In this document: positions 17,547-26,174 of the stretch, one piece after another
Position numbering within the stretch: position 1 is the first letter of the stretch
How the letters are laid out: the number at the start of each line of letters is the position of its first letter
Origin: CAMYOC01 sp963704875
GTDB taxonomy: Bacteria > Pseudomonadota > Gammaproteobacteria > Steroidobacterales > XN24
DNA length: 64,000 nucleotides
Assembly: GCA_963704875.1 (NCBI GenBank)
Contig: CAVPIA010000006.1
Location: 62,001-126,000, forward strand
Reading direction: 5' to 3'
Position numbers and translations under genes: made by a program
The notes under the pieces: model-generated
The model's input: only the letters and a program-made list of their open reading frames with translations
The model's database searches: none
What the model was told of the DNA's origin: nothing

Positions 17547-19424
17547 TCAGTCGGCGCCGAGCTCCGTCAGCGCCGCACGTGCCCGAGAGTTGTCCGGTTC
17601 AATTTCCAGCGCACGCAGATAGGCGCGACGCGCATGCTCTGCCAAACCACTATCCGTACTGGCGTCTCCCAGCGCCAGCCAGGTAGGCAGATGCTCCGGC
17701 CGAGCCGCAGCTGCCTGATACAAATAGCGCACCGCCTGCAAGGTTCTCCCGGCGCCGATCAGCGCGTTTGCCGCCTGATATTGATCCTCGCCGCTGAACG
17801 GGAAGGCATCTGCAAGGATCAGGCTGACGCGCAGATACTCGCTGTTATTCCCGTCTCGGCGATAAAACTCCTGCAGCCGCCGATGCGCGGTCAGCCAGTC
17901 GATTTTCTGCCGATACAGCGCTTGAGCAAGGATCTCCTCTTCGCTTCCCGGGGCAGGCAATATCGGCTCCACCCGGGTCTGGACAAACGGCCAGTCCGCC
18001 ATCAGCCGCTGCAGCTTGTAGCCGCCAAACAGGCGGTCCACGACACTGAGCGGGATCTCCAGGCGCGCCTGCAGTTCGTCGACCGGTTCGAAACCCTCGC
18101 CGCTAAGCAAGCCCTGTTGCGCGAGCGCCTGATGGAAGGCGCTGGCCAAAATGAAGTAGCCGTCGACGTTTGGATGCAGGTGCTCGGTAATCAGCCCATG
18201 ACCGATCATGCCGTCAGGCGAGGCAAGCCTGAAATCCTGCTCGACCTCGACCACCGTCGCACCATGTGCGTCCGCCTGCTCCCGGATAATCTGATTGAAC
18301 CGGGTCGGCGCGCGGAACCGGAGTTGATCCAGGTCTCGCGCCTGCTGAAATGTCGCCACTGCACCTGCGGGCTCCTGCCTGGCAGCAAGCGCACGGCCAA
18401 GCGTATAGGCTGCATCCGCGTTACCGTCATCGGCAAGCCTCTTCAATCGTTCAATTGCGGTGTCCGGCAAGGTTTCTCCTGTGTCCAGGCGAGCCGCCAG
18501 GCCTTGAATCTCTCCTTCCGCGCCTGGTCCGCTGATGAATGGCGGTTGATCTGATTCGTTGCTGACCAGGGTGCCGACGAACACCGGGATACCAGCTTCC
18601 TGGTAGCGCTCGAGGATCATGCCCAGATTGCTGCGAAACTGATCCTCGCCGCGCTGGAACAGCTCAGAGTCAAACGGGATGCTGCGCTCGGCCGCAATCC
18701 GCGCCATCAAGGTGCCGCCCTGTCCCTCCCCTGCATCGACGCTCTGGCGGTCTTTTGGGCTCAGCGCACGCTCCAGCACCCGATACAGGCGGAAATCGCG
18801 CAAGCGCATGATAAGCCGGGTCAGCGTGGGCGATTGACTGGAGCTGTAGGCCGAGCCGACGCCGAGGATGCCGAGAAATTCATTGTGCCCGGCATAGATC
18901 AGAACCGCATCCGGCGCCAGCTGGATAATCTCGTCGGTGAATTCCCACAAGGCGTAAGAATTGACCGCCGACATCGCAGTCGAGATGACCTCAATCCTGC
19001 GACCGGGATTCTCGCGCCGCAGGCGTTGCTCCAGCATCGCCGCCGGAGAGGCGCCGTAGCCATACGGAAAACCGGCGGCGCTGGATCCACCCTGCACCAC
19101 CAGGCGAAAAGAATCAGGCCCGCGCACGGTGTCAAAGAACCCGGTCTCGATGGATACATTCGGCGCGGCCTCGGGCCGGGAGAACAGACGGCCGGCGGCC
19201 GCCGGATTCGCAAGGCTGTACTGGGGGAATTGAGGATGGGTGATAAACAACGGTACCCGCGGCGCCGCGTCGATCAAACGAAGTACCCCTTCAGTCGCCG
19301 CCAGCAACACCAGCGGCAACAACATCGCCAGACCCAGATACAGACGCCTGTGTTTCTGCGCTCGCACCCGGTGCTGTTGATCCGGCTGCCCGGTCTGAGG
19401 CCGTGCTTTCTGTAACTTGCTCAT
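17547..19424 (-). CDS. Membrane-anchored SGNH hydrolase-like protein with TPR segments (copy 2)
   Basis: This 625-residue protein is a paralogue of the gene at 15690-17531. It has a membrane segment (LAMLLPLVLLAATEGVLRL), the blocks VVQGGSSAAGFPYGYG, LIYAGHNEFLGILGVG and EHLHPNVDGYFILAS, a TPR-like insert (DDGNADAAYTLGRALAARQ) before the last block, and C-terminal TPR repeats. The N-terminal 25 residues are basic and cytoplasmic. It is transcribed toward copy 1 and lies downstream of the pullulanase on the same strand, separated from it by a strong palindromic terminator. Two diverged copies in inverted orientation suggest duplication followed by specialisation. Substrate unknown. Confidence 0.75.
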   Translation of the reverse strand: MSKLQKARPQTGQPDQQHRVRAQKHRRLYLGLAMLLPLVLLAATEGVLRLIDAAPRVPLFITHPQFPQYSLANPAAAGRLFSRPEAAPNVSIETGFFDTVRGPDSFRLVVQGGSSAAGFPYGYGASPAAMLEQRLRRENPGRRIEVISTAMSAVNSYALWEFTDEIIQLAPDAVLIYAGHNEFLGILGVGSAYSSSQSPTLTRLIMRLRDFRLYRVLERALSPKDRQSVDAGEGQGGTLMARIAAERSIPFDSELFQRGEDQFRSNLGMILERYQEAGIPVFVGTLVSNESDQPPFISGPGAEGEIQGLAARLDTGETLPDTAIERLKRLADDGNADAAYTLGRALAARQEPAGAVATFQQARDLDQLRFRAPTRFNQIIREQADAHGATVVEVEQDFRLASPDGMIGHGLITEHLHPNVDGYFILASAFHQALAQQGLLSGEGFEPVDELQARLEIPLSVVDRLFGGYKLQRLMADWPFVQTRVEPILPAPGSEEEILAQALYRQKIDWLTAHRRLQEFYRRDGNNSEYLRVSLILADAFPFSGEDQYQAANALIGAGRTLQAVRYLYQAAAARPEHLPTWLALGDASTDSGLAEHARRAYLRALEIEPDNSRARAALTELGAD

Positions 19425-19536
19425 CGTCGACTCATCATCCGCTCATTTTGAGCCGGTACTGCTTACCGTTGATCGCCGCGATCGTCGCATACCTGGGGAC
19501 GCTGAGTCTGCGTCGCCGCCAGATGCCGGTCAAACA

Positions 19537-19568
19537 AACGGCCCGGCGTCCGCGGACGCCGGGCCGTT
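19537..19568 (-). terminator. Perfect 32-nt palindrome downstream of the pullulanase gene
   Basis: AACGGCCCGGCGTCCG is followed immediately by its exact reverse complement, giving a very stable hairpin. Read on the minus strand a T-rich stretch (TTGTTTG) follows. It lies 18 nt beyond the pullulanase stop and before the SGNH copy 2 start, so it is best read as the pullulanase transcription terminator. Confidence 0.75.
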
Positions 19569-19586
19569 CTCGGTCATCCTGTCAGC

Positions 19587-22500
19587 TCAGGGCCCGGTCA
19601 CATTCAGTGTCGGGTTTACCGCATTGCTCGCATCGAGGACAAAGTCATAGGCACCCGTCTGAGTCGCGTTCAACGCCACATCACCGCCGCCGGCGCAATT
19701 CATCACATAGTCCAGACCCGGATCGACGCTGGCACCATTGCTCCCACAGTCCACCGTTGACCAGTCGGACGACGCAATCTTGAAGCTCAGATCCGCACCA
19801 TCAAGGCCAGTCAAACCGACTGTCGCTGCATAGGTATTGCTGCCGGTGTAGCGCAACGGATTTGCCTCGCTCCAGTCCTGACTCAGGCCACGTACAAATA
19901 TCCGCGCTGCGTAGGGCGTCTTCTCCACCGTCAACACAGGATTGGCCGGGTCGGTTCCGTCGACATGGAAGGAATACTGACCGGCGCCACTGTCATTCAG
20001 CGTCATATCCCCGCCGCCGGCACAGTTGAGCGCATAGGCCACCCCGAGATCTACGTTGTTACCGTTGCTGCCGCAATCTACGGTAGCCCAGTCGGACGAT
20101 GCGACCTTGAAGCTCAGCGCACCCGCGGCATTCGGATCGGTCAGTGCCAGCTCGGTCTGATAGCTGTCGTTGCCGACAAAAGCCAGTTCATTGGCAGCGC
20201 TGTCTGCCCAGTCACCGTTAAAGCCGCGGACAAATATGTCCACCGTGTACGGGGGTGCCTTGGTCGCCGTTAGCACCGGGTTGTCCGGATCGCTGGCATC
20301 TATCGATATCTGAACATCACCGGTCTGCGCAACGTTCAACGCCAGATCGCCGGAGCCGTCAGCACAATTGAGCGCATACGGCACATCGAGATTGACGCTG
20401 GGGTCGGCACCGGCGCCACAATTGACTGTGGCCCAATCCGATGACGCAACCTTGAACGACAGGTCCGCCGCGGTCAGTGCAGCAATGGTATAGCGACCAG
20501 TGTAGCTCGTGCCGCCCTCGTAATTGAGCTGGTTGGCAGGACTGTCAGCCCAATCCTGATTCAGCCCGCGTACGAATACATCCACGCCGAACGGCGAACA
20601 ACTGAATTGCTCGGCCCGGGTGAATACCGCGGTGGTTCGCGCCGGCACGAAGAAACCGTTGGCATCGTGAGATGCGGTCTGAACCACCGTATCGACCGAG
20701 CTCTGCTGCACCGTATGCAAGTCGAAGGTGTCGCCGGCAAACTCCGCAATGTCGAGCGTCTGCGCCTCGTCGTTGGCATTGATGATCGTCATCACATAGC
20801 CGAACTCCGGATCCAGGCCATTCCCGCTGCAGCCATCCAGTCCCTGCGCCACCAGGCCGAGGATCTGATCCGGTCCGGTGTTGAAATACGACACGCGCTC
20901 CTTGATCTGGTCCGCAGTCCGCAAGCGGTACAGGACAGTCGAGCCACGGATCTCGAACATCTCCAGCGCATGTTGACTGGCGAAAGAAATATTCGACGGC
21001 GTGGGATCGGTCAGCGGATTCTCGAACAACGGAATAACCTCCGGATAGTTATTCAGGTTCTTTTCCTCGCTGGGCAATCCGACAGCCCAGTTATTGTCCA
21101 TGCCGCTGAAGTCCAGCTTGTTGAACCAGTCGCCCCAGTTGAAGCTGTCGCGATCAGTGGACTTGGAGCGCAGCAGATCCTGGCCGGCATGAACAAAGGA
21201 CACGCCCTGACCAAGCAGGATGATGTCGAGGCCGATGTTCTGTGCCCGCACCCGGTCATCCGTGCTGGTATCCGTTGGATGTTTGTACTGGGAAATATCC
21301 CAGATCGTCTCGTTGTCATGAGCAGCTGAGTAATTGATGATCTCTTCCGGATCAGCGACATAGCTGGTCGGGGTGCTGCTCTCGCAATCGCTGTAGCCAA
21401 CCTGGGCCCCGGTGACAGTAGCACCGGTGCGATCTACAAACGTGTAGTCCGACAGGCTCGCCGCCATTGTTGCGCGGATCTGATCGGCCGAACACAGCGC
21501 ATCCTCGATAAAGCTCGGATCTGAATCGGAGTTTTCTGCGTTCGCGTCATAGCCCAAACCGGAGATAAAGCCCTGGTTAGCCACATGCGCGGTGCCATTA
21601 TCAAACGGCCCGCCGCCGCGTACGGCATCACGGATACGATCGGTGAAGGTCGCGATACCTGTGCCAGACATGTTGAACTGCGTGGCCTGAATAAAGCGCC
21701 GGTCATTGGCAACCTCGCCAAAATTCCAGCCTTCGCCATAGATGTAAACATCCGGATCGATGGCACGCAGATCGGCCAGCAGCTGCTGCATCTGGGCCTT
21801 GGTATGGAAACCCATCAGGTCGAAGCGGAATCCTGTGACCTTGTAGTCCTCGAGGAAGGTGACCAGCGTATCCGTCATCAGTTTGCCCATCATCGCAAAC
21901 TCGCTGGCAGTGTTGCTGCAACAGGTCGAACTCTCGATCGAGCCTGAGTTCTCGTTGTAGCGGTGGTAATAGCCAGGCACCACGCGATCCAGCACCGACT
22001 TATTCGACTGGCCACCGGCATTGGTGTGGTTATAGACCACGTCCATCACCAGACGCAGGCCGGTGTCAGCCAAACCCTTGACCATTTCACGGTACTCATA
22101 AATACGGTTCACACCGTCCGGGTCAGACGCGTAACTGCCTTCCGGCACACCGTAGTGCCAGGGGTCATAGCCCCAGTTAAAGCCATCCAGTTCGTTCATC
22201 CACAGGACGACCCGTTGCTGGAACGTGGAGGTCGGATCCTCCGCCGTCTTCTGTTCCAGCAATTCCCGTATGGTCAGGTTGCTATAGGTCGGACACAGCA
22301 CAGCGGCATCCGAATTGGCGGCACATAGTTCCGCCACCAGGTCATCGAGCTCCACCCGTTCCGCCTCGATCTCGTTGATCGTTGCGATATCGAAACTCGG
22401 CAACAGATGCAGATGGGTCAGACCCGCGTCAGCCAGGGCCTGCAGATGAGCATGGCCGTCCGTATTGTCCAGCGCGAACGCGGTGTACTTGCCACGCTGA

Positions 22501-25500
22501 GCTTCCGGAACCGTATTATCCGCGACGCTGAAGTCACGCATCTGCAATTCGTAGATCGCGATATCTTCAGGGACGCCATAGGCCGGCAGGACCAGGCTGT
22601 CCCAACCTGGCGGCTGCAGATCAAGATCATCAAGATTGACGATCTGGCTGCGCACGCTGTTGGCACTGAGGCTGACTGAATTTGGATCGGTCACGGTGTT
22701 GGTGACGACCCTGGATTCAGCGTAGGTGTAGACCTCGAGCGTGAAGTCGTAGTACATCCGATCCCAGCTGGCGTCACCGGTCACGCTCCATACGCCGGAG
22801 TCGTCGTCCAGTGTCATCGCCACCTGATCAGCCAATGTGTCCGGCGCCGAATACAGGTTCAGCGTCACCCCGGTGTCCGGGTAGGCGGTCGGCGCCCACA
22901 GGCGGAGGGTCGGAATCGTGCCGGCCCAGCTGACGCCGAGATCGACCTGCGTGGCTGCGCCCGCGTAAAGATCATCCAGCAAGCCCGGTATCTGCACATA
23001 GGTTGTCTCTACCGGGATTCCGAAGCCGTCCTTACCCACGGCAACCAACTGATAGCGCGCGATCTCACGCACGTTGCTGGTCACCGAAGCAGGCATCGAA
23101 TAGGCCGGATAGCTGGAAAGATGCAGCTGGTTGTCCGGCTGCGGATTGGTCCCCGCACCTAACACCGCCGATTCGAAATTGCCCGAGATCACGCCACCGT
23201 TGACCTTGATCGAGGCATCGGCCGACCAGAGCAACTCGACCGTCGTCACGTCGCCACCAGGATTCCACAAGAGCGTGTCGGTATCGACCCAATGCGCGGC
23301 ACGGCCGCTCAGGGACGCGCCTTCAGAGGGTGGCGCGCTGGAAACATCGGGGCTGTTTTCATCGATAAACACGATATTGCCGTCAGAGGCCACGCGGATC
23401 ACGATGTCGCCGTCCGGCGCCTTGGCATTGCCCTGATGTATGACCAGACCCAATGCACTCGGGAATTCATCGGCGGCATCCGGGTTGTTGTCGTAACACG
23501 GGTTTGGCGGCAAGGTAATGCGGAAATAGGCGCCTATGGCGTCTTCACCTTCAATCCTGCACGCCTCGATGCCGTCAAAAATAGTCCATGAGGGCCCACC
23601 CGGTTCGACCGGGAACAGGTGCATATTCCACAGCGAATAGTCACCGTCCGCCCGACTGTAGTACACGAGAATCTGATCGCCCGTCGGCTCGGCCGCCAGG
23701 GTGCCATTGTTGATCGCCTGGGGATTGCCCGAGAACGCATAAACATTGTTGCCGTCGGCAGTCACTTCGAATATCGGGGCGAGGAAAGTCCCGGTCGGAT
23801 CCGGGCTGCCCCCCTGGCTGACGGTAAAGGTCAGGATGCCGCCTGCCGGGGCCGGAACCTGTGCCTGGCAACCAAAACCACCCTCGATGCTGGGCACACA
23901 GGCATAACTTTGCCCATCCACCACGATGAAGGTGTCGGCATAGTTGCCATCGGCGCGATGATAAAACACCGTCGCGGTGGTCAGGGTCGGGAGGTCAGCG
24001 GGATTTGATACCCAGGTGAAGTCATCCACACCCACGTCGCCGTTATCGGCAAAGATCTCGATCTGACGCACCGGCGAGCCACGGCCATCGCGTGTGAAGG
24101 ACACGGTAGTGACCGCGTCGCCCTCAACTGCTACCTCTTCGGTAGTCCCATCGGTGTTGATCGCAGTGACTTCGGTCGCCGCAGGCTCCACGGGCCCGCC
24201 GCCACCGCCCAATTCGACTTCGGACATGGTGATGGTGGCAGCTTCGAGATCATTGAAATCGCCGGTGAAGTTGTAGCAACCGTCAGCCGGCACATTCAGC
24301 ACGCCTTCGGGTCCGCCAGGACCAGGGTCGAGCAGAGCCTGCGTCTGGCCCGGTTCAAGCACATCGTCCGGTGCTGTGGCTCGTTCGACCGACCAGCCAG
24401 CATCAGCCACCTTGTAGTTGTATTCACCTGCGGTCATTTCAAATTCGGACTGGTAGATGCCGCCGCCGAAGTTGATAAACAGATATTCGGCTGATGGTGT
24501 CGGGTTACCCCAGTCATTAAAGCCGCCGCGCATGAATACGTCGGCGCCGAAGGCTTCGCTATTGTCGTTACCCTGGTCGGCGAGGCCACATTCTTCCTTA
24601 CCCCCTCCCGGTGGCCCACCGCCACCCAGGTCGACCTGGGTCATGGTGATGGTGGGGTTCTCAGCGTCGTTGAAATCAATTGTGAAATTGAAGCAGCCGT
24701 CCTCAGGCACGATCAGCACGCCCTCGGGCCCACCTGGACCCGGATCCACCAGGCTCTGGGTGTCATCCACTTCAAGTGGATCATCTGGCGTGGTCGCACG
24801 TTCGACTTCCCAGCCCGCCGACCCAACCTTGTAGTTGTACTCACCGGCTGCCATTTCAAACTCTGACTGATAGATACCACCGCCAAAGTTCACAAACAGA
24901 TACTCAGCAGAAGGTGTCGGGTTGCCCCAGTCGTTGAAACCACCACGCATGAACATATCCCTGCCCAGCGCTTCGGCGTTGTCGTTACCCTGGTCGGTGA
25001 CGCCACAGGTCGCCTGCCCGCCGCCGCCACCGCCGCCGCCATCGCCGTCGAGGATCACCTCGGTCATCGTGATAGTGGCGTTCTCCACATCATTGAAATC
25101 GATGGCGAAGTTGTAACAACCATCGGCTGGCACATTGAGTACCCCCTCAGGACCACCGGGGCCAGGATCTACCAGGGGCTGCGTATCACCTGGCTCCAGC
25201 ACGTCGTCGGGCGTTGTGGCGCGCTCTACTTCCCAGCCGGCCGAACCTACCTTGTAGTTGTACTCACCCGCGGTCATTGCAAACTCGGACTGATAAATGC
25301 CGCCGCCGAAATTCACAAACAGATACTCGGCGCTCGGCGTGGGATTGCCCCAGTCATTGAACCCGCCGCGCATGAACATATCCCGGCCCAGCGCGTCGGC
25401 GTTGTCATTGCCCTGGTCGGTGACGCCGCAGGTGGCCTTGGACAAACGGCGCGGCAGACCGGATTTGGCAAACAGCGCCGCACTGGCTGCAGGCGTCAAT

Positions 25501-25805
25501 CCCTCGATGGTGAAGTCTACATCCCGGGTCGGCGTGGAGAACGTCACCACGCCAGTGTCCCCATCCCGGATTACCCATTTGCCGCCGGTTGCGACGCCGC
25601 CCGAAAATACCGCGTTGGTCGGTGACTGACCCACGCTGAACGTACCCAACTGGACAAAATCGAAGCTGGTCGAGGTGGTCACCGGCTGTTGCTGATCAAC
25701 CGCCGGACCACTGCCACCGTCTGCGCTTGGGCTACAAGCCGTCAGGACCATCGAGGCCGTTGCGATGAGGATTCCGAACCGCCGTATGCTGGGTGCAGCT
25801 GTCAT
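19587..25805 (-). CDS. Multimodular pullulanase lipoprotein (GH13) with six flanking repeat modules
   Basis: The 2072-residue enzyme cleaves alpha-1,6 branches of starch or pullulan at the cell surface. The signal ends in the lipobox LTAC. Three repeats of about 140 residues (from about 124, 264 and 403) share FMRGGFNDWGNPTPSAEYLF and are joined by poly-Gly linkers. Two CBM41/PUD-like modules (VFYHRADGNY, VYYSRADGDY) and a CBM48-like module (LRLWAPTAYPD, about 965) follow. The catalytic domain shows FNWGYDPWHYG, DVVYNHT, GFRFDLMGFH, YGEGWNFGE and SAAHDNETIWD (about 1212-1500), with the triad Asp, Glu, Asp present. Three C-terminal repeats of about 108 residues carry FVRGLNQDWADS and SFKVASSDWA. 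ATG 25805 has GGAG 7 nt upstream; the open frame begins at 25853. Confidence 0.93.
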   Translation of the reverse strand: MTAAPSIRRFGILIATASMVLTACSPSADGGSGPAVDQQQPVTTSTSFDFVQLGTFSVGQSPTNAVFSGGVATGGKWVIRDGDTGVVTFSTPTRDVDFTIEGLTPAASAALFAKSGLPRRLSKATCGVTDQGNDNADALGRDMFMRGGFNDWGNPTPSAEYLFVNFGGGIYQSEFAMTAGEYNYKVGSAGWEVERATTPDDVLEPGDTQPLVDPGPGGPEGVLNVPADGCYNFAIDFNDVENATITMTEVILDGDGGGGGGGGQATCGVTDQGNDNAEALGRDMFMRGGFNDWGNPTPSAEYLFVNFGGGIYQSEFEMAAGEYNYKVGSAGWEVERATTPDDPLEVDDTQSLVDPGPGGPEGVLIVPEDGCFNFTIDFNDAENPTITMTQVDLGGGGPPGGGKEECGLADQGNDNSEAFGADVFMRGGFNDWGNPTPSAEYLFINFGGGIYQSEFEMTAGEYNYKVADAGWSVERATAPDDVLEPGQTQALLDPGPGGPEGVLNVPADGCYNFTGDFNDLEAATITMSEVELGGGGGPVEPAATEVTAINTDGTTEEVAVEGDAVTTVSFTRDGRGSPVRQIEIFADNGDVGVDDFTWVSNPADLPTLTTATVFYHRADGNYADTFIVVDGQSYACVPSIEGGFGCQAQVPAPAGGILTFTVSQGGSPDPTGTFLAPIFEVTADGNNVYAFSGNPQAINNGTLAAEPTGDQILVYYSRADGDYSLWNMHLFPVEPGGPSWTIFDGIEACRIEGEDAIGAYFRITLPPNPCYDNNPDAADEFPSALGLVIHQGNAKAPDGDIVIRVASDGNIVFIDENSPDVSSAPPSEGASLSGRAAHWVDTDTLLWNPGGDVTTVELLWSADASIKVNGGVISGNFESAVLGAGTNPQPDNQLHLSSYPAYSMPASVTSNVREIARYQLVAVGKDGFGIPVETTYVQIPGLLDDLYAGAATQVDLGVSWAGTIPTLRLWAPTAYPDTGVTLNLYSAPDTLADQVAMTLDDDSGVWSVTGDASWDRMYYDFTLEVYTYAESRVVTNTVTDPNSVSLSANSVRSQIVNLDDLDLQPPGWDSLVLPAYGVPEDIAIYELQMRDFSVADNTVPEAQRGKYTAFALDNTDGHAHLQALADAGLTHLHLLPSFDIATINEIEAERVELDDLVAELCAANSDAAVLCPTYSNLTIRELLEQKTAEDPTSTFQQRVVLWMNELDGFNWGYDPWHYGVPEGSYASDPDGVNRIYEYREMVKGLADTGLRLVMDVVYNHTNAGGQSNKSVLDRVVPGYYHRYNENSGSIESSTCCSNTASEFAMMGKLMTDTLVTFLEDYKVTGFRFDLMGFHTKAQMQQLLADLRAIDPDVYIYGEGWNFGEVANDRRFIQATQFNMSGTGIATFTDRIRDAVRGGGPFDNGTAHVANQGFISGLGYDANAENSDSDPSFIEDALCSADQIRATMAASLSDYTFVDRTGATVTGAQVGYSDCESSTPTSYVADPEEIINYSAAHDNETIWDISQYKHPTDTSTDDRVRAQNIGLDIILLGQGVSFVHAGQDLLRSKSTDRDSFNWGDWFNKLDFSGMDNNWAVGLPSEEKNLNNYPEVIPLFENPLTDPTPSNISFASQHALEMFEIRGSTVLYRLRTADQIKERVSYFNTGPDQILGLVAQGLDGCSGNGLDPEFGYVMTIINANDEAQTLDIAEFAGDTFDLHTVQQSSVDTVVQTASHDANGFFVPARTTAVFTRAEQFSCSPFGVDVFVRGLNQDWADSPANQLNYEGGTSYTGRYTIAALTAADLSFKVASSDWATVNCGAGADPSVNLDVPYALNCADGSGDLALNVAQTGDVQISIDASDPDNPVLTATKAPPYTVDIFVRGFNGDWADSAANELAFVGNDSYQTELALTDPNAAGALSFKVASSDWATVDCGSNGNNVDLGVAYALNCAGGGDMTLNDSGAGQYSFHVDGTDPANPVLTVEKTPYAARIFVRGLSQDWSEANPLRYTGSNTYAATVGLTGLDGADLSFKIASSDWSTVDCGSNGASVDPGLDYVMNCAGGGDVALNATQTGAYDFVLDASNAVNPTLNVTGP
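19590..20597 (-). repeat. Three C-terminal tandem modules inside the pullulanase gene
   Basis: Three in-frame repeats of about 330 nt encode modules starting VDVFVRGLNQDW, VDIFVRGFNGDW and ARIFVRGLSQDW. Each carries SFKVASSDW or SFKIASSDW and a later Cys pair. The Cys spacing and the aromatic positions suggest small beta-sandwich carbohydrate-binding modules. They resemble the N-terminal repeats at the FxRGxNxDW core. Confidence 0.85.
24190..25437 (-). repeat. Three N-terminal tandem modules inside the pullulanase gene
   Basis: Three in-frame repeats with periods of 423 and 417 nt encode nearly identical modules that begin CGVTDQGNDN or CGLADQGNDN. Each includes RGGFNDWGNPTPSAEY and ends near DGCYNF or DGCFNF. 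Poly-Gly linkers separate them. The high DNA similarity implies recent duplication or gene conversion, and makes the tract a likely site for copy-number change or misassembly. Confidence 0.9.
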
Positions 25806-26174
25806 TATTATCTCCGAGCGGGGCGCCGTTGTGGCGGAAAATGCCCGCGGCACTCGTCATGGGTAAACGTGTTCATGGGGCGGCAATCGCCGCAAATCTT
25901 CTGCGACGGAGTCGCCAGCACCAAGCGGTGTGCGGAACCTGCCCGTCGCAACAAGAAAACTCCTCCTGGCGATCCGCATTCGCGCAGGGCGCGAACTCCG
26001 GTCTCCATTGTTCTTCTACTTCTTATTCCAAGGCGTGGCACGTCCCACCCCTGCAAAGTCTGTCGCTGACAGCCGATACAGCCCGAAAGCGCAGACTGGC
26101 CGAGCATAACGGCATTCCACAGAGCGAGGTACTTCGGTTTTCCCGTACCCAGAACGCCCCGAACCCGGTCCTTA
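25806..26174. promoter_or_regulatory. 369-nt gap between glgX and pullulanase
   Basis: No supported gene lies here. Its length and position suggest the pullulanase has its own promoter rather than relying only on glg read-through. A GCGGC/GCCGC hairpin lies at 25880-25893. TAAACGTGTTCA near 25863 faintly resembles a LacI-family half-operator, but the symmetry is poor. A minus-strand open frame crosses it and is rejected below. Confidence 0.3.

Noticed and set aside
25860..25880. Possible LacI-family operator (TAAACGTGTTCA)
   Set aside because: The half-sites are not symmetric and no matching site was seen upstream of the amylase or glgP, so there is no regulon evidence.
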